A program made the position numbers and the translations under genes. From DATIKM01 sp035477595 (GTDB taxonomy: Bacteria; Armatimonadota; Chthonomonadetes; Chthonomonadales; CAJBBX01), in contig DATIKM010000135.1 of NCBI GenBank assembly GCA_035477595.1, positions 1-30,250 of the forward strand: a DNA stretch of 30,250 nucleotides. The letters run 5' to 3'. The notes under the pieces are model-generated. The model searched no databases, was not told the origin of the DNA, and saw only the letters and a list, made by a program, of their open reading frames with translations. Below, piece by piece: positions 1-8,484 of this stretch (the first letter of the stretch is position 1; every line of letters starts with the position of its first letter).

Positions 1-43
1 AAGATACCCGTGCTCTCGACGGCGGAGGTATGGCGCGCTCTCG

Positions 44-403
44 GTGACTTCTCGTTTCGGAACACCGTCGGAGGTCGCGTCGGATTCGACCCCGGCCGAG
101 CGCAGGCGAACACCGTGCCCTGCGTGCTCCGCGCGGGGTCACCGGCTGGTGAAGGCGCCTCTCGATGCCGCAACCGAGGAGGTCGGTCGTCGCGCGCTCT
201 CGTCGCTGATCCGAGCTTCCGACGGCCTGTGGGTGACCTGTCATCAGCTCTGGAAGGACAGCAAGCCGCTCTCGCGACCCTCGTGGGGAACCGTGGTGGA
301 CCTCAGAGTTCGGTCGAACCTGCGCGGGGGTGGCGTGAGGCCCGAGAACGCGGCGCTGAACGAGGTGCTCAACGCCCACGGTCTGGCCCGGTGCGGCGAC
401 TGA
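44..403 (+). CDS. Hypothetical protein, possibly the 3' end of a gene entering from the left
   Basis: This 119-residue frame starts at a GTG, but it is also open to the left edge of the window, so it could be the tail of a longer gene. Support is compositional: by my count roughly four fifths of its third codon positions are G or C, as in the sure genes nearby. It carries one CxxC pair (CPAC, near residue 25) and no second pair, so a zinc ribbon cannot be claimed. I recognise no family and see no clear ribosome binding site. A competing frame (bases 1-621) is also open, so a frameshift or a non-coding stretch is possible. Confidence 0.3.
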   Translation: MTSRFGTPSEVASDSTPAERRRTPCPACSARGHRLVKAPLDAATEEVGRRALSSLIRASDGLWVTCHQLWKDSKPLSRPSWGTVVDLRVRSNLRGGGVRPENAALNEVLNAHGLARCGD

Positions 404-424
404 CCGGCGAAGCAGCACGACGCT

Positions 425-646
425 ATGAATTGGCAACTGGCGACCCTCGGTATGGCGCCTGCACGGGCCGTGACAGCGAGCCCGTACCACATCCTCGCTG
501 CCTGGAGAGACCGTCAGAGGAGCTATCACCGGCTGCAGCGTGCCCGGATGTCCGGCGATCGGTTACTCGCGGATCCAGCGGAGGACGCCCGGATCGGGGA
601 CCGGCGCCTGTCCTCGGGTGAACAGCCTATCCGCGACGTCGTCTGA
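425..646 (+). CDS. Hypothetical small protein, doubtful
   Basis: A 73-residue frame begins at an ATG between the previous doubtful frame and argH. About three quarters of its third positions are G or C, which fits coding sequence but is weak evidence at this length. It is rich in Arg, has no membrane segment or motif I know, and has no strong ribosome binding site. Together with the preceding frame it may be the remains of a decayed gene. No other good candidate covers bases 404-717. Confidence 0.18.
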   Translation: MNWQLATLGMAPARAVTASPYHILAAWRDRQRSYHRLQRARMSGDRLLADPAEDARIGDRRLSSGEQPIRDVV

Positions 647-717
647 ACGCTGGCGATGACCATGGAGAGGATCGGCAGCGAACTGGCTGACCCCGCGGAC
701 TCGCGCACGTACATCAC

Positions 718-723
718 TATAAT
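718..723 (+). promoter_or_regulatory. Likely -10 box of the argH promoter
   Basis: A perfect TATAAT lies 35 bases before the chosen argH ATG, putting the transcription start near 730. No good -35 hexamer sits at the normal distance, so this rests on the -10 alone. It overlaps an upstream in-frame ATG (722), which argues against that ATG being the translation start. Confidence 0.45.
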
Positions 724-757
724 GAGTGGGGAAGCCTCGCTGGCTAAGGTGCCAGGC

Positions 758-2134
758 ATGTCCAAAATGTGGGGTGGCCGCTTCGCGGGGGGCTTCGACG
801 AGGCGGCCGCGCAGCTAAACAACTCGCTGTCGTTCGATGCGCGGTTGTGGCCGGAGGATGTGGCCGGTAGCATCGCGCATGCCACCATGCTTGGCGAGAC
901 GGGCGTGTTGCCGTCGGCCGAGGCTTCGGCGATCGTGGAGGCCCTGCACGGCATAGAGAGCGACCTCGCAGCGGGGGTAGTGGGCCTCGACCCGGGCGCC
1001 GAGGACGTGCACACTGCCGTGGAGATGCTCCTGCGCGCGCGTATTGGCCCGCTGGCCGGCAAGCTTCACACGGCCCGTAGCCGCAACGACCAGGTGGCGA
1101 CCGACACACGCCTGTACCTGCGGGGCCAGCTCGATGCGATCCTGGCGGAAGTGCGCCGCATGCAGCTCGTGCTGCTCGCCCGCGCCGAGGGCAGCATCGA
1201 CGTGGTCCTGCCTGGCTTCACCCATCTCCAGCACGCGCAGCCTGTCCTTCTCGCGCACCACCTTCTCGCATACTTCTGGATGCTGGAGCGCGACGCCGAA
1301 CGGGTGACGGACGCGCGGCGGAGGATCAACCGCCTGCCGCTGGGCGCCGGTGCGCTCGCTGGCGTGCCGTTTCCTATCGACCGCCGCCGGGTCGCGGAGC
1401 TTCTGGGGTTTGAGGACGTCCTGCCCAACAGCATGGATGCCGTGGCCGATCGCGACTTCGTCGCCGAGTTCCTGGCATGCGCCGTGATCCTGATGACCCA
1501 CCTCTCCCGGCTCGCCGAGGAGCTCATCGTCTGGAGCAGCCCGGAGTTCGGGTACGTGGAGCTCGACGACAGCGTCACGACTGGCAGCAGCATCATGCCT
1601 CAGAAGAAGAACCCCGACATCGCTGAACTGACGCGCGGCAAGGTGGGCCGCGTGCTGGGGGGTCTGGTGGGCATCGTGACCACCATGAAGGGTCTTCCGC
1701 TGGCCTACAACAAGGACCTTCAGGAGGACAAGGAGCCGCTTTTCGATGCGGTCGACACACTGCGCGCGGTCATCCCGGCCTTGCGGCGCACGGTTGAGAC
1801 CGCCTCCTTCCGTCCCGAACGAATGGAGGGCGCGCTGCGGAGGGACTACTCCACGGCGACCGACCTCGCCGACGCGCTCGTTCGCTCGGGCATGCCATTC
1901 CGCGATGCGCACGAGCTGGTCGGTGGCATCGTGCGGTCATGCATCGATCGGGGCATCGGGTTGGAGGACCTGGGGGCTGAGGAGCTGGCGGCGTTCTCGC
2001 CGGCGCTTGCGGCTGTAGACGCCTCCCCGCGTGCAAGCATAGGGGCGCGGACGTCGGAGGGCGGGACCGCACCACAGGCGGTGCGGGCGCAACTCGCAAG
2101 AGCGCGACAGGCGCTCGCCGACTTCGCCGGGTAG
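758..2134 (+). CDS. argH: Argininosuccinate lyase
   Basis: ArgH cleaves argininosuccinate to arginine and fumarate, the last step of arginine synthesis, as a cytoplasmic homotetramer of the fumarase/aspartase superfamily. The protein opens with the family's N-terminal KMWGGRF and carries the signature GSSIMPQKKNPD at residues 276-287, the mobile loop with the catalytic serine. The HTARSRNDQ stretch and the GFTHLQHAQP block are also present. Length is 458 residues, almost the same as E. coli ArgH. The frame runs upstream to 656, but I chose ATG 758 because it matches the family N-terminus, has AAGGTG about six bases upstream, and lies downstream of the TATAAT at 718. The next gene starts 4 bp after the stop, so the two are probably co-transcribed. 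Confidence 0.97.
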   Translation: MSKMWGGRFAGGFDEAAAQLNNSLSFDARLWPEDVAGSIAHATMLGETGVLPSAEASAIVEALHGIESDLAAGVVGLDPGAEDVHTAVEMLLRARIGPLAGKLHTARSRNDQVATDTRLYLRGQLDAILAEVRRMQLVLLARAEGSIDVVLPGFTHLQHAQPVLLAHHLLAYFWMLERDAERVTDARRRINRLPLGAGALAGVPFPIDRRRVAELLGFEDVLPNSMDAVADRDFVAEFLACAVILMTHLSRLAEELIVWSSPEFGYVELDDSVTTGSSIMPQKKNPDIAELTRGKVGRVLGGLVGIVTTMKGLPLAYNKDLQEDKEPLFDAVDTLRAVIPALRRTVETASFRPERMEGALRRDYSTATDLADALVRSGMPFRDAHELVGGIVRSCIDRGIGLEDLGAEELAAFSPALAAVDASPRASIGARTSEGGTAPQAVRAQLARARQALADFAG

Positions 2135-2138
2135 AGCG

Positions 2139-3530
2139 GTGCAAGACGACGACGCGACGCACCCGGCTCGGGACCGCCGGTGGCGGCTCGACCCATTTGT
2201 GGACCCTCGCCTTCTGGTGCTTGGGACTGGGGTCGTGGCGGTGGCGCTCGCCCTGATGACTGGTGGCGGGCGTTCTCCCCTCGCGCCGCTGCTGTTCGTG
2301 CCCGTGGGTGTTGCTGCGGCGGTCCTGCGCCCGGCAGGGGTGCTCTGGACCGGGCTCCTCCTCGCCATCTCCTCCCTCCTGCTGCTTCCAGTCGGCCCGG
2401 ACTGGCGCCCTGGATCACTGGGGCTGTGGCGTGCCTTCGCTCTGGCGGCCACCGGGTGCCTTGCAGCGTTCGCGTCCGCGCGCGCGGGCCGTGAGCAGGC
2501 ACGCCTGCGTCAGCACGTAGGCGAGAGCGAGGCGCTCCTCGATGCGTCGCAGATCATCAACGCCTCGGAGCGGCTCGAGCCGGCGGTGAACTCGTGCCTC
2601 CTCGTGGTGCGCCGGCTCGTGCCGCATAGCCGGTGCGCCGCCGTGTTCCTCGCGGACCCCGCCAGCAACTCGATGTCGCTTGCGGCCGTGATGGGCGCGG
2701 CTCCAAGCGACCTCCGATTCGAGCGTTTCAGCCTGCGGGCGCGACGGGGCGCCTGGCACCCGGTAGATCCGAAGCCACTCTACGTGCGCGATGTGGCGAC
2801 TCGCCGCGACATGCGGCTCGCCGGCCTGCACAAGGAGGCTCGATCCGCAGTCTGCGTGGGGCTCCGGTCCCTGGTGGCGCCGGTGGGCATGCTCTACGTG
2901 GCGTCCGACCGGCCGGATGCGTTTACGGAGGCTGAGGTCCGGCTGATTGAGGAGTTCGCGAACCGACTGGCGTTCCCGATCCAGAAGATACGCGCGCAGG
3001 AGGGGCTGCAGGGACTGGCCTTCACGGACAGTCTCACGGGGCTCTACAACTTCCGCAGCTTCCAGTCGCGACTGGCGGACGAGATGCGTCGCTCGGCCCG
3101 CTACCGCCGGCCCCTCTCGCTGATCATCGTCGACATCGACGACTTCAAGGCGGTTAATGATCGATACGGGCACCCCTCTGGCGACCGGGTGCTGGTCGGG
3201 ATCGCGGGCGCCCTCCGTGCAGCAGTACGCGGTTCTGACGTCCCGGCGCGGTACGGTGGCGAGGAGTTCGCTGTCATCTGCCCGGAGACCGGCGCTGCCG
3301 CGGCGGCACTGATCGCTGAGCGCGTGCGCGCCGTGGTCGAGGGGCATCGGTTTCTGATGGACGATGGCGAGACGTGCGCGATGACGGTCAGCGCCGGCGT
3401 TGCCAGCTACCCCGCTAACGGTCGGGACGAGCAGGCGCTCGTTCAGGCGGCCGATTCGGCGCTCTACGAGGCCAAGCGGTCTGGGAAGAACACCGTCGTG
3501 TCGGCACTGCAGGCAGGTCCCGGAGCCTGA
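2139..3530 (+). CDS. Membrane GAF-GGDEF diguanylate cyclase
   Basis: Predicted diguanylate cyclase making cyclic di-GMP from two GTP. Starting from a GTG, the 463 residues hold a hydrophobic N-terminal region of about four membrane segments (roughly 23-115), a GAF-like sensory region (about 125-285), and a C-terminal GGDEF domain (about 300-455). The active-site motif is intact as GGEEF at 373-377. An RxxD inhibitory site (RGSD, 364-367) sits exactly five residues before it, so product inhibition by cyclic di-GMP is expected. The domain opens with the usual DSLTGLYN. The ligand of the GAF region cannot be read from sequence. The gene begins 4 bp after argH, which suggests joint transcription although no functional link is known. 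Confidence 0.93.
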   Translation: MQDDDATHPARDRRWRLDPFVDPRLLVLGTGVVAVALALMTGGGRSPLAPLLFVPVGVAAAVLRPAGVLWTGLLLAISSLLLLPVGPDWRPGSLGLWRAFALAATGCLAAFASARAGREQARLRQHVGESEALLDASQIINASERLEPAVNSCLLVVRRLVPHSRCAAVFLADPASNSMSLAAVMGAAPSDLRFERFSLRARRGAWHPVDPKPLYVRDVATRRDMRLAGLHKEARSAVCVGLRSLVAPVGMLYVASDRPDAFTEAEVRLIEEFANRLAFPIQKIRAQEGLQGLAFTDSLTGLYNFRSFQSRLADEMRRSARYRRPLSLIIVDIDDFKAVNDRYGHPSGDRVLVGIAGALRAAVRGSDVPARYGGEEFAVICPETGAAAAALIAERVRAVVEGHRFLMDDGETCAMTVSAGVASYPANGRDEQALVQAADSALYEAKRSGKNTVVSALQAGPGA

Positions 3531-3813
3531 TCGTCGTGCACGAGGCGCACAGGCGTTTCTGGTATCATGGGGCCGCGCGCGAAGGTCCGGTGGCCAGCCG
3601 GCCCTCCAGCGCACGAGGAGACGGCCTTGATTCCAGCGAGGCCTGTGTGGCGTCTCGGCATGGCGGCGACCTCGGCCGCGGCGTGGCGGCGGGAGATCCG
3701 GTGGCTGGCCGAAGCAGGTGAAATGACCGAACGCGGGGCGCCCGTTGCGGTGCGCGGCCGGTCCAGCGCGCGACGCCGGGCGCCTTCTCGCGACTGACGG
3801 TCGGGGAGCCCCC
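3531..3813 (+). other. Intergenic region, possible long leader of the ABC exporter pair
   Basis: This 283-base gap holds no convincing gene. TGGTATCAT at 3560-3568 resembles an extended -10 box but lacks a -35; if real, it would give a leader of about 240 nt before the GTG at 3814. Short G+C-rich self-complementary stretches are present, but I cannot match them to a known riboswitch. Confidence 0.3.
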
Positions 3814-5577
3814 GTGCGCAACCTCAGACGGCTCCTGCGGGAAGTCAGGCGATACTGGCGCATCCTGCTGCTGATCGGTGTGCTCACGCTGATCGTGGCA
3901 GCCTTGGGGCTACCCGGCCCGCTCATCGTTCGCTACCTGGTCGATCACCTCGTCGCGCGCAAGCCCTTCAACGTGGGGATGTTCTTCCTCGCCTTCGTGG
4001 GCGTCGCCGTCATGAGCGCTCTCATGGCAGCCGCTCTCTCCCTCACGGTCACCTACCTCGGGCAACGCCTGAAGTACGACATGCGGCGCAAGCTCTACAG
4101 CCACATGCAGAGCCTGTCGCTCGGCTACTTCGAGAAGAACCAGACCGGCAAGCTGATGTCGAACATCACCAACGATGTCGCCACGCTCGACCAGCTCATC
4201 AGCGGCGGATTCGTGACGCTGGTGTCGGACCTGGTGACCCTCGGCGCCGTGCTGGTGATCATCTTTGTGCTGAATGCCTACCTGGCGATGTGGTCGCTCA
4301 TCGTCCTCCCGCTATACATCGCCAACTACTGGTGGCACATCGGGCGCATCAAAGGCCTCGCGGACGACATCCGCGAGGAGCGGGACATCATGCTGGGCGA
4401 CCTCCAGGAGAAGCTCGCAGGCGCCCTGGTCGTGAAGTCCTACGCGCGCGAGCGCTCCGAAGTGCGCCAGTTCGCCGGGCAGACGCGCACCCTGATGGAC
4501 CTCACCGTGGGGCAGGGAAGGCTCGGGACACGCCTGTGGACGCTGGCCGAGCTTATCGGGAGTGGCCTCGGTATAGCGATCATCATGTACGTGGGCGGCA
4601 GAGAGGTCATTCAGGGACGCCTCTCGCCCGGCTCCCTGATCGCATTCATCTCGTTCGTGACGGGATACATGTACGGTCCGATCGTGCGGCTGATCCAGCT
4701 CAACGAGCAGATAGCGCGAACTAACGCCGCGCTCAACCGCATCTTCGCCACGCTAGGCACCCTACCCAACATCCAGGACAAACCGGGCGCCCCGGACATA
4801 CCGGCGATCAAGGGGAGCGTGACGTACGATGCGGTCTGGTTCGAGTACGAACCGGGGCAACCGGTCATCAAGGGCGTATCGCTCGACATCCGAGCCGGCA
4901 TGGTGGTGGCGCTGGTGGGGCAGTCGGGATCTGGCAAGACGACGATGGTGAACCTGCTGCAGCGCCACTACGACGTGACGAGCGGGGCGATCCGCGTCGA
5001 CGGGCACGACGTGCGAGATGTGGCGCTGAAGTCGCTGCGGCAGCAGGTCGGCGTGGTTATCCAGGAGACCATACTCTTTCACACGACGATCCGCGAGAAC
5101 ATTCGGTACGGGCGGCTCGACGCGACCGACCAGGAGGTGGAACAGGCCGCCCGCGCTGCCAACGTCGCGCATGTGATCGAGGCGCTGCCGCGCGGCTACG
5201 ACACCCGGATCGGCGAGGATGGCATTAAGCTCTCCGGAGGCGAGAAGCAGCGCATCGCCATCGCGCGGGCCATTCTGTCCGATCCGCGCATCCTGATCCT
5301 CGACGAGGCGACTTCCTCGCTCGACTCTGAGACGGAGGCGCTCATTCAGGAGGCGCTCGATCACCTGATGAAGGGGCGCACCAGCTTCGTGATCGCGCAC
5401 CGGCTCTCCACTATCGTGAAGGCCGACCTCATCGTGGTCATGGACAAGGGTGAAGTGCGTGAGGCCGGCAGCCACGCTGAGCTTCTGGCTCAGTCCGGGA
5501 TCTACGCAGCGCTGTATAACCAGCAGTTCAAGGTTGCCCTGGAGGGTGACGCGCCGTCGGAGGCAGCGACGGAATGA
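3814..5577 (+). CDS. ABC exporter half-transporter (type IV fold), first of a pair
   Basis: A fused membrane and ATPase half-transporter of the MsbA/Sav1866 class, 587 residues. About six membrane helices fill residues 15-310. The nucleotide-binding domain has Walker A GQSGSGKTT (369-377), signature LSGGE (473-477), Walker B ending in D497 with the catalytic glutamate E498, and the switch histidine H529, so its own catalytic residues are complete. The frame extends upstream, but GTG 3814 is preferred: GGGGAG lies five bases before it, and the resulting N-terminus (xNLRRLL) matches that of the next gene. Its stop overlaps the next start by 4 bp (ATGA), the classic arrangement for a heterodimer. 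The substrate is unknown; closeness to the lpt genes suggests a lipid. It could equally be a drug or peptide exporter. Confidence 0.93.
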   Translation: MRNLRRLLREVRRYWRILLLIGVLTLIVAALGLPGPLIVRYLVDHLVARKPFNVGMFFLAFVGVAVMSALMAAALSLTVTYLGQRLKYDMRRKLYSHMQSLSLGYFEKNQTGKLMSNITNDVATLDQLISGGFVTLVSDLVTLGAVLVIIFVLNAYLAMWSLIVLPLYIANYWWHIGRIKGLADDIREERDIMLGDLQEKLAGALVVKSYARERSEVRQFAGQTRTLMDLTVGQGRLGTRLWTLAELIGSGLGIAIIMYVGGREVIQGRLSPGSLIAFISFVTGYMYGPIVRLIQLNEQIARTNAALNRIFATLGTLPNIQDKPGAPDIPAIKGSVTYDAVWFEYEPGQPVIKGVSLDIRAGMVVALVGQSGSGKTTMVNLLQRHYDVTSGAIRVDGHDVRDVALKSLRQQVGVVIQETILFHTTIRENIRYGRLDATDQEVEQAARAANVAHVIEALPRGYDTRIGEDGIKLSGGEKQRIAIARAILSDPRILILDEATSSLDSETEALIQEALDHLMKGRTSFVIAHRLSTIVKADLIVVMDKGEVREAGSHAELLAQSGIYAALYNQQFKVALEGDAPSEAATE

Positions 5578-7328
5578 GCAACCTGCGCCGGCTTCTCGGC
5601 TACCTCCGACCGTACCGCCCTCGCGTGATCGCCGCCGTGTTCTTCATGGTTGTCGTCACCCTCTCGGCGCTGCCGATGCCGCGCATCACTCAGTACATGC
5701 TCGACGTGGTGCTGCCGCAGAAGCAGCTCGAGGCGCTGAAGTGGATTTTCTGGGGCATCCTGGCGCTCTACCTCGGCCGGTGCATCGCGTCGTTCCTGCT
5801 CAACTACCTCCTTGGCTGGCTCGGACAGCGCTTCATCTTCGACCTTCGGTTCCAGTCATACCGCCACCTGAACCGGCTGTCGTTGAGCTACTACGACAAG
5901 CGACAGACCGGCAAGATCATGGCCCGGGTGATCGACGACATCAACATCATCCAGTACATGATCACGGGTGGCTTCGTAACACTCATTACGGACATCCTCA
6001 CCCTCGTGGTCGTGCTGCCCGTGCTGTTCTGGATGGACTGGCGCCTCGCCGCCATGGGGGTGGTGATTGTCCCGACGTACGTGGTCATCTACAAGCTGTT
6101 CCTCAAGCGCATCCGCCGGCTGAGCGAGCTGCTCCGAGAGAAGTGGGACGCTCTCAGCGGTGCGCTGCATGAAAAGATCGCCGGCATCTCGGTGGTGAAG
6201 GCGTTCGTGCGCGAGGACTACGAGACGGAGCGGTTCATGCTCACGGTGCAGGACAACTTCACCCTGGGCATGACGCAGGCGAAGATCAACAGGGTCCTCG
6301 GGCTCTGTGTCGCTGTGATCAGCGCCGGTGGCACCGGCCTCATCTACTGGCTGGGCTCCATCTACGTGTTCCGCCGCGAGGTTCAGGTCGGCGAGCTCAT
6401 GGCGTTCACCGCCTACCTGGGCTACCTGTACGGGCCCGCGCTGCGTCTCGTCGACTTCAACATCCAGGCGCAGTGGGCGGGAGCGGCCATCGATCGGGTC
6501 TTCGAGGTGCTGGATACGCGGCCGGAGATCTCCGACTCGCCAAGTTCTGTGGCGATCCGGCAGATGCGCGGGGAGGTCGAGTTCCGCGCGGTGCAGTTCG
6601 GCTACAGCGCTGAAGCGCCCGTCCTGCGCGACATCAACCTGCACGTGCAGCCGGGAGAGGTAGTCGCGATCGTCGGGCCATCCGGCGCGGGCAAGACGAC
6701 GCTCGTCAACCTGATCGCGCGCTTCTACGACGTGGTCGGCGGCCAGGTGCTCATCGACGGCGTCGACGTGCGCGGGATCAAGCTGGAGAGCATGCGTCGC
6801 CAGATCGGCTACGTCAGTCAGGAGTCCCTGCTCTTCTCTGTCACGCTGAAGGAGAACATCGCGTACGGCTCCCACGACGCCACGGACGAGCAGATTCTGC
6901 AGGCAGCGCATGACGCGGACCTCAACGACGTCATCTCGGAGTTGCCCGACGGCATCGAAACCAAGATCGGCGAGGACGGCATAAAGCTGTCCGTGGGTCA
7001 GAAGCAGCGGCTGGCGATCGCGCGCGCCGCGCTGACGAACCCTCGCATCCTCATCCTTGATGACGCCACCTCCGCGCTCGACTCGCGCACCGAGGCTCGG
7101 GTGCAGGAGTCCCTCGAGCGCATCATGAAGGGGCGTACGAGCTTCATCATCGCGCACCGGCTGTCGACCGTCGTGAACGCCGATCGGATCGTGGTGATGG
7201 AAGGTGGCCGCATCGTCGATGTCGGCTCGCACGCCGAGCTCGTAGCGCGTCCTGGAGTCTACAGGAACCTCTACGACGAGCAGTTCAAGAGCGCGCAGGA
7301 GCAGGCGTTCTCGGAGCTGCTGACGTGA
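5574..7328 (+). CDS. ABC exporter half-transporter (type IV fold), second of a pair, altered ATPase motifs
   Basis: Partner of the preceding half-transporter, 584 residues, starting inside its stop codon. Six predicted membrane helices (about 15-300) are followed by a nucleotide-binding domain with Walker A GPSGAGKTT (368-376). Two positions depart from consensus. The signature is LSVGQ (472-476), and the residue after the Walker B aspartate is Asp497 where the catalytic glutamate should be. The switch histidine is kept (H528). In heterodimeric exporters such as TM287/288 or BmrCD, one subunit has this Glu-to-Asp change and forms a weakly hydrolysing site, so a heterodimer with the upstream protein is the natural reading. 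rlmN follows after 112 bases and the lpt genes after that. The substrate cannot be told from sequence. Confidence 0.93.
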   Translation: MSNLRRLLGYLRPYRPRVIAAVFFMVVVTLSALPMPRITQYMLDVVLPQKQLEALKWIFWGILALYLGRCIASFLLNYLLGWLGQRFIFDLRFQSYRHLNRLSLSYYDKRQTGKIMARVIDDINIIQYMITGGFVTLITDILTLVVVLPVLFWMDWRLAAMGVVIVPTYVVIYKLFLKRIRRLSELLREKWDALSGALHEKIAGISVVKAFVREDYETERFMLTVQDNFTLGMTQAKINRVLGLCVAVISAGGTGLIYWLGSIYVFRREVQVGELMAFTAYLGYLYGPALRLVDFNIQAQWAGAAIDRVFEVLDTRPEISDSPSSVAIRQMRGEVEFRAVQFGYSAEAPVLRDINLHVQPGEVVAIVGPSGAGKTTLVNLIARFYDVVGGQVLIDGVDVRGIKLESMRRQIGYVSQESLLFSVTLKENIAYGSHDATDEQILQAAHDADLNDVISELPDGIETKIGEDGIKLSVGQKQRLAIARAALTNPRILILDDATSALDSRTEARVQESLERIMKGRTSFIIAHRLSTVVNADRIVVMEGGRIVDVGSHAELVARPGVYRNLYDEQFKSAQEQAFSELLT

Positions 7329-7440
7329 CGCTCGCGCCATCGCGACGCGGACCCAGGGCCATCTGCTGTCCCGCACCGACGCCGCGGCGTGGCGTCGCCT
7401 CCCGGCGAACCGCGTCGGCGCCGGCTCGTCTTGTAGTAGA

Positions 7441-8484
7441 ATGAAGAGCCTCGTGGGTCTGGGCGCTGCGGAGATCGAGGCGCTCATTCGTGCTGTGGAG
7501 CAGCCGGCCTACCGCGCAAGGCAGATCGCCGCATGGGCTTATCGGCGCGGAGCGCGAACCTGGGCGGAGATGACGGATCTGCCGCGCGCTCTCCGCGATG
7601 CGCTGTCCGCCGAGTGGCGGATCGGCGCCTGCGACGTGGCGCGCTGCATTGATGCGCGTGATGGGGTCCGGAAGTACTTGCTGTCGCTGCACGATGGCCA
7701 GACAATTGAGAGCGTCTACCTGCCCTACGTCGACCGCGTGTCGGTGTGTGTCTCCTCGCAGGTCGGTTGCGCGGTCGGCTGCGCCTTCTGCGCCACGGGC
7801 GTGGGGGGGCTGGCGCGCGACCTCACGTCCGGCGAGATTGTGGATCAGGTTCTCGCCCTGCAGCGGGACAACCCCGAGCGGCGCATCAGCCACGTCGTGT
7901 ACATGGGGATGGGCGAACCGCTGCTGAACTACGACGCAGTGGTCGCGAGCATACGCCTGCTCGCGGTCGAGGTGGGCATATCGGCCCGGCGCCTGACCGT
8001 ATCGACAGTAGGTGTGGCACCAGCGATACGGCGGCTGGCGGAAGAGGACCTGCCGGTCGCGCTGGCTCTTTCGCTGCACGCACCGGACGACGATCTGCGC
8101 TCCGAGCTAGTGCCTGCAGGGCGCAAGTGGCGGATCGCAGAAGTCCTCGACGCGTGCCGTGTCTATCACGGCCGAACGGGGCGCAACCTGACCTTTGAAT
8201 ACATCCTGCTCGAATGCGTGAACGATGCGCCAGAGCAGGCGACCAGGTTAGCGGAGTCGCTGGAAGGGCTGCCGGGCAACGTGAACCTGATACCCTATAA
8301 CCCGAGCGATTCGTCGGTCGGGTTCCGCACCCCGCGCGCGTCGCGCGTCCGGGCGTTTCGTGCTGTGCTGGAAGGTGCCGGCCGTCCCACAACCCAGCGC
8401 ATGCAGCGCGGGAGGCCGATCGACGCCGCCTGCGGTCAGCTTCGCCGGCGCGCCGCCCATAGCGCGCACCCCTCAGTCCCATGA
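7441..8484 (+). CDS. rlmN: Dual-specificity 23S rRNA/tRNA adenine-C2 methyltransferase RlmN
   Basis: A radical-SAM enzyme that methylates C2 of A2503 in 23S rRNA, and of A37 in some tRNAs. The iron-sulfur cluster cysteines form CxxxCxxC at C110, C114 and C117. The two further catalytic cysteines are also present: C103 in SVCVSSQVGC and C331 in AACGQL, matching C118 and C355 of the E. coli enzyme. The conserved GMGEPLLNYD and STVGV segments are in place. Length is 347 residues, normal for the family. The ATG at 7441 has no clear ribosome binding site, and a GTG at 7453 is an alternative. The stop overlaps the lptC start by 4 bp, so it appears to head the envelope-export operon. Confidence 0.95.
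   Translation: MKSLVGLGAAEIEALIRAVEQPAYRARQIAAWAYRRGARTWAEMTDLPRALRDALSAEWRIGACDVARCIDARDGVRKYLLSLHDGQTIESVYLPYVDRVSVCVSSQVGCAVGCAFCATGVGGLARDLTSGEIVDQVLALQRDNPERRISHVVYMGMGEPLLNYDAVVASIRLLAVEVGISARRLTVSTVGVAPAIRRLAEEDLPVALALSLHAPDDDLRSELVPAGRKWRIAEVLDACRVYHGRTGRNLTFEYILLECVNDAPEQATRLAESLEGLPGNVNLIPYNPSDSSVGFRTPRASRVRAFRAVLEGAGRPTTQRMQRGRPIDAACGQLRRRAAHSAHPSVP

Noticed and set aside
3718..3813. Fragment resembling a cobalamin riboswitch (GGTGAAAT followed by CCG and GCGG, and a B12-box-like run near the start codon)
   Set aside because: The GCCACTG segment and a proper B12 box are missing and the downstream gene is an exporter, not a B12 gene; kept only as a weak hint.
2415..3926. A 503-codon minus-strand frame across the GGDEF gene and the following gap
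   Set aside because: No recognisable domain and no ribosome binding site; it is explained as a shadow of the GGDEF frame.
7437..7442. TAGAAT overlapping the rlmN ATG as a promoter
   Set aside because: No -35 element, and it would place transcription after the start codon; not convincing without a mapped 5' end.
5856..7487. A 543-codon minus-strand frame opposite the second ABC half-transporter
   Set aside because: Low-complexity acidic and Arg-rich translation with no motif; the plus strand encodes all ABC motifs.
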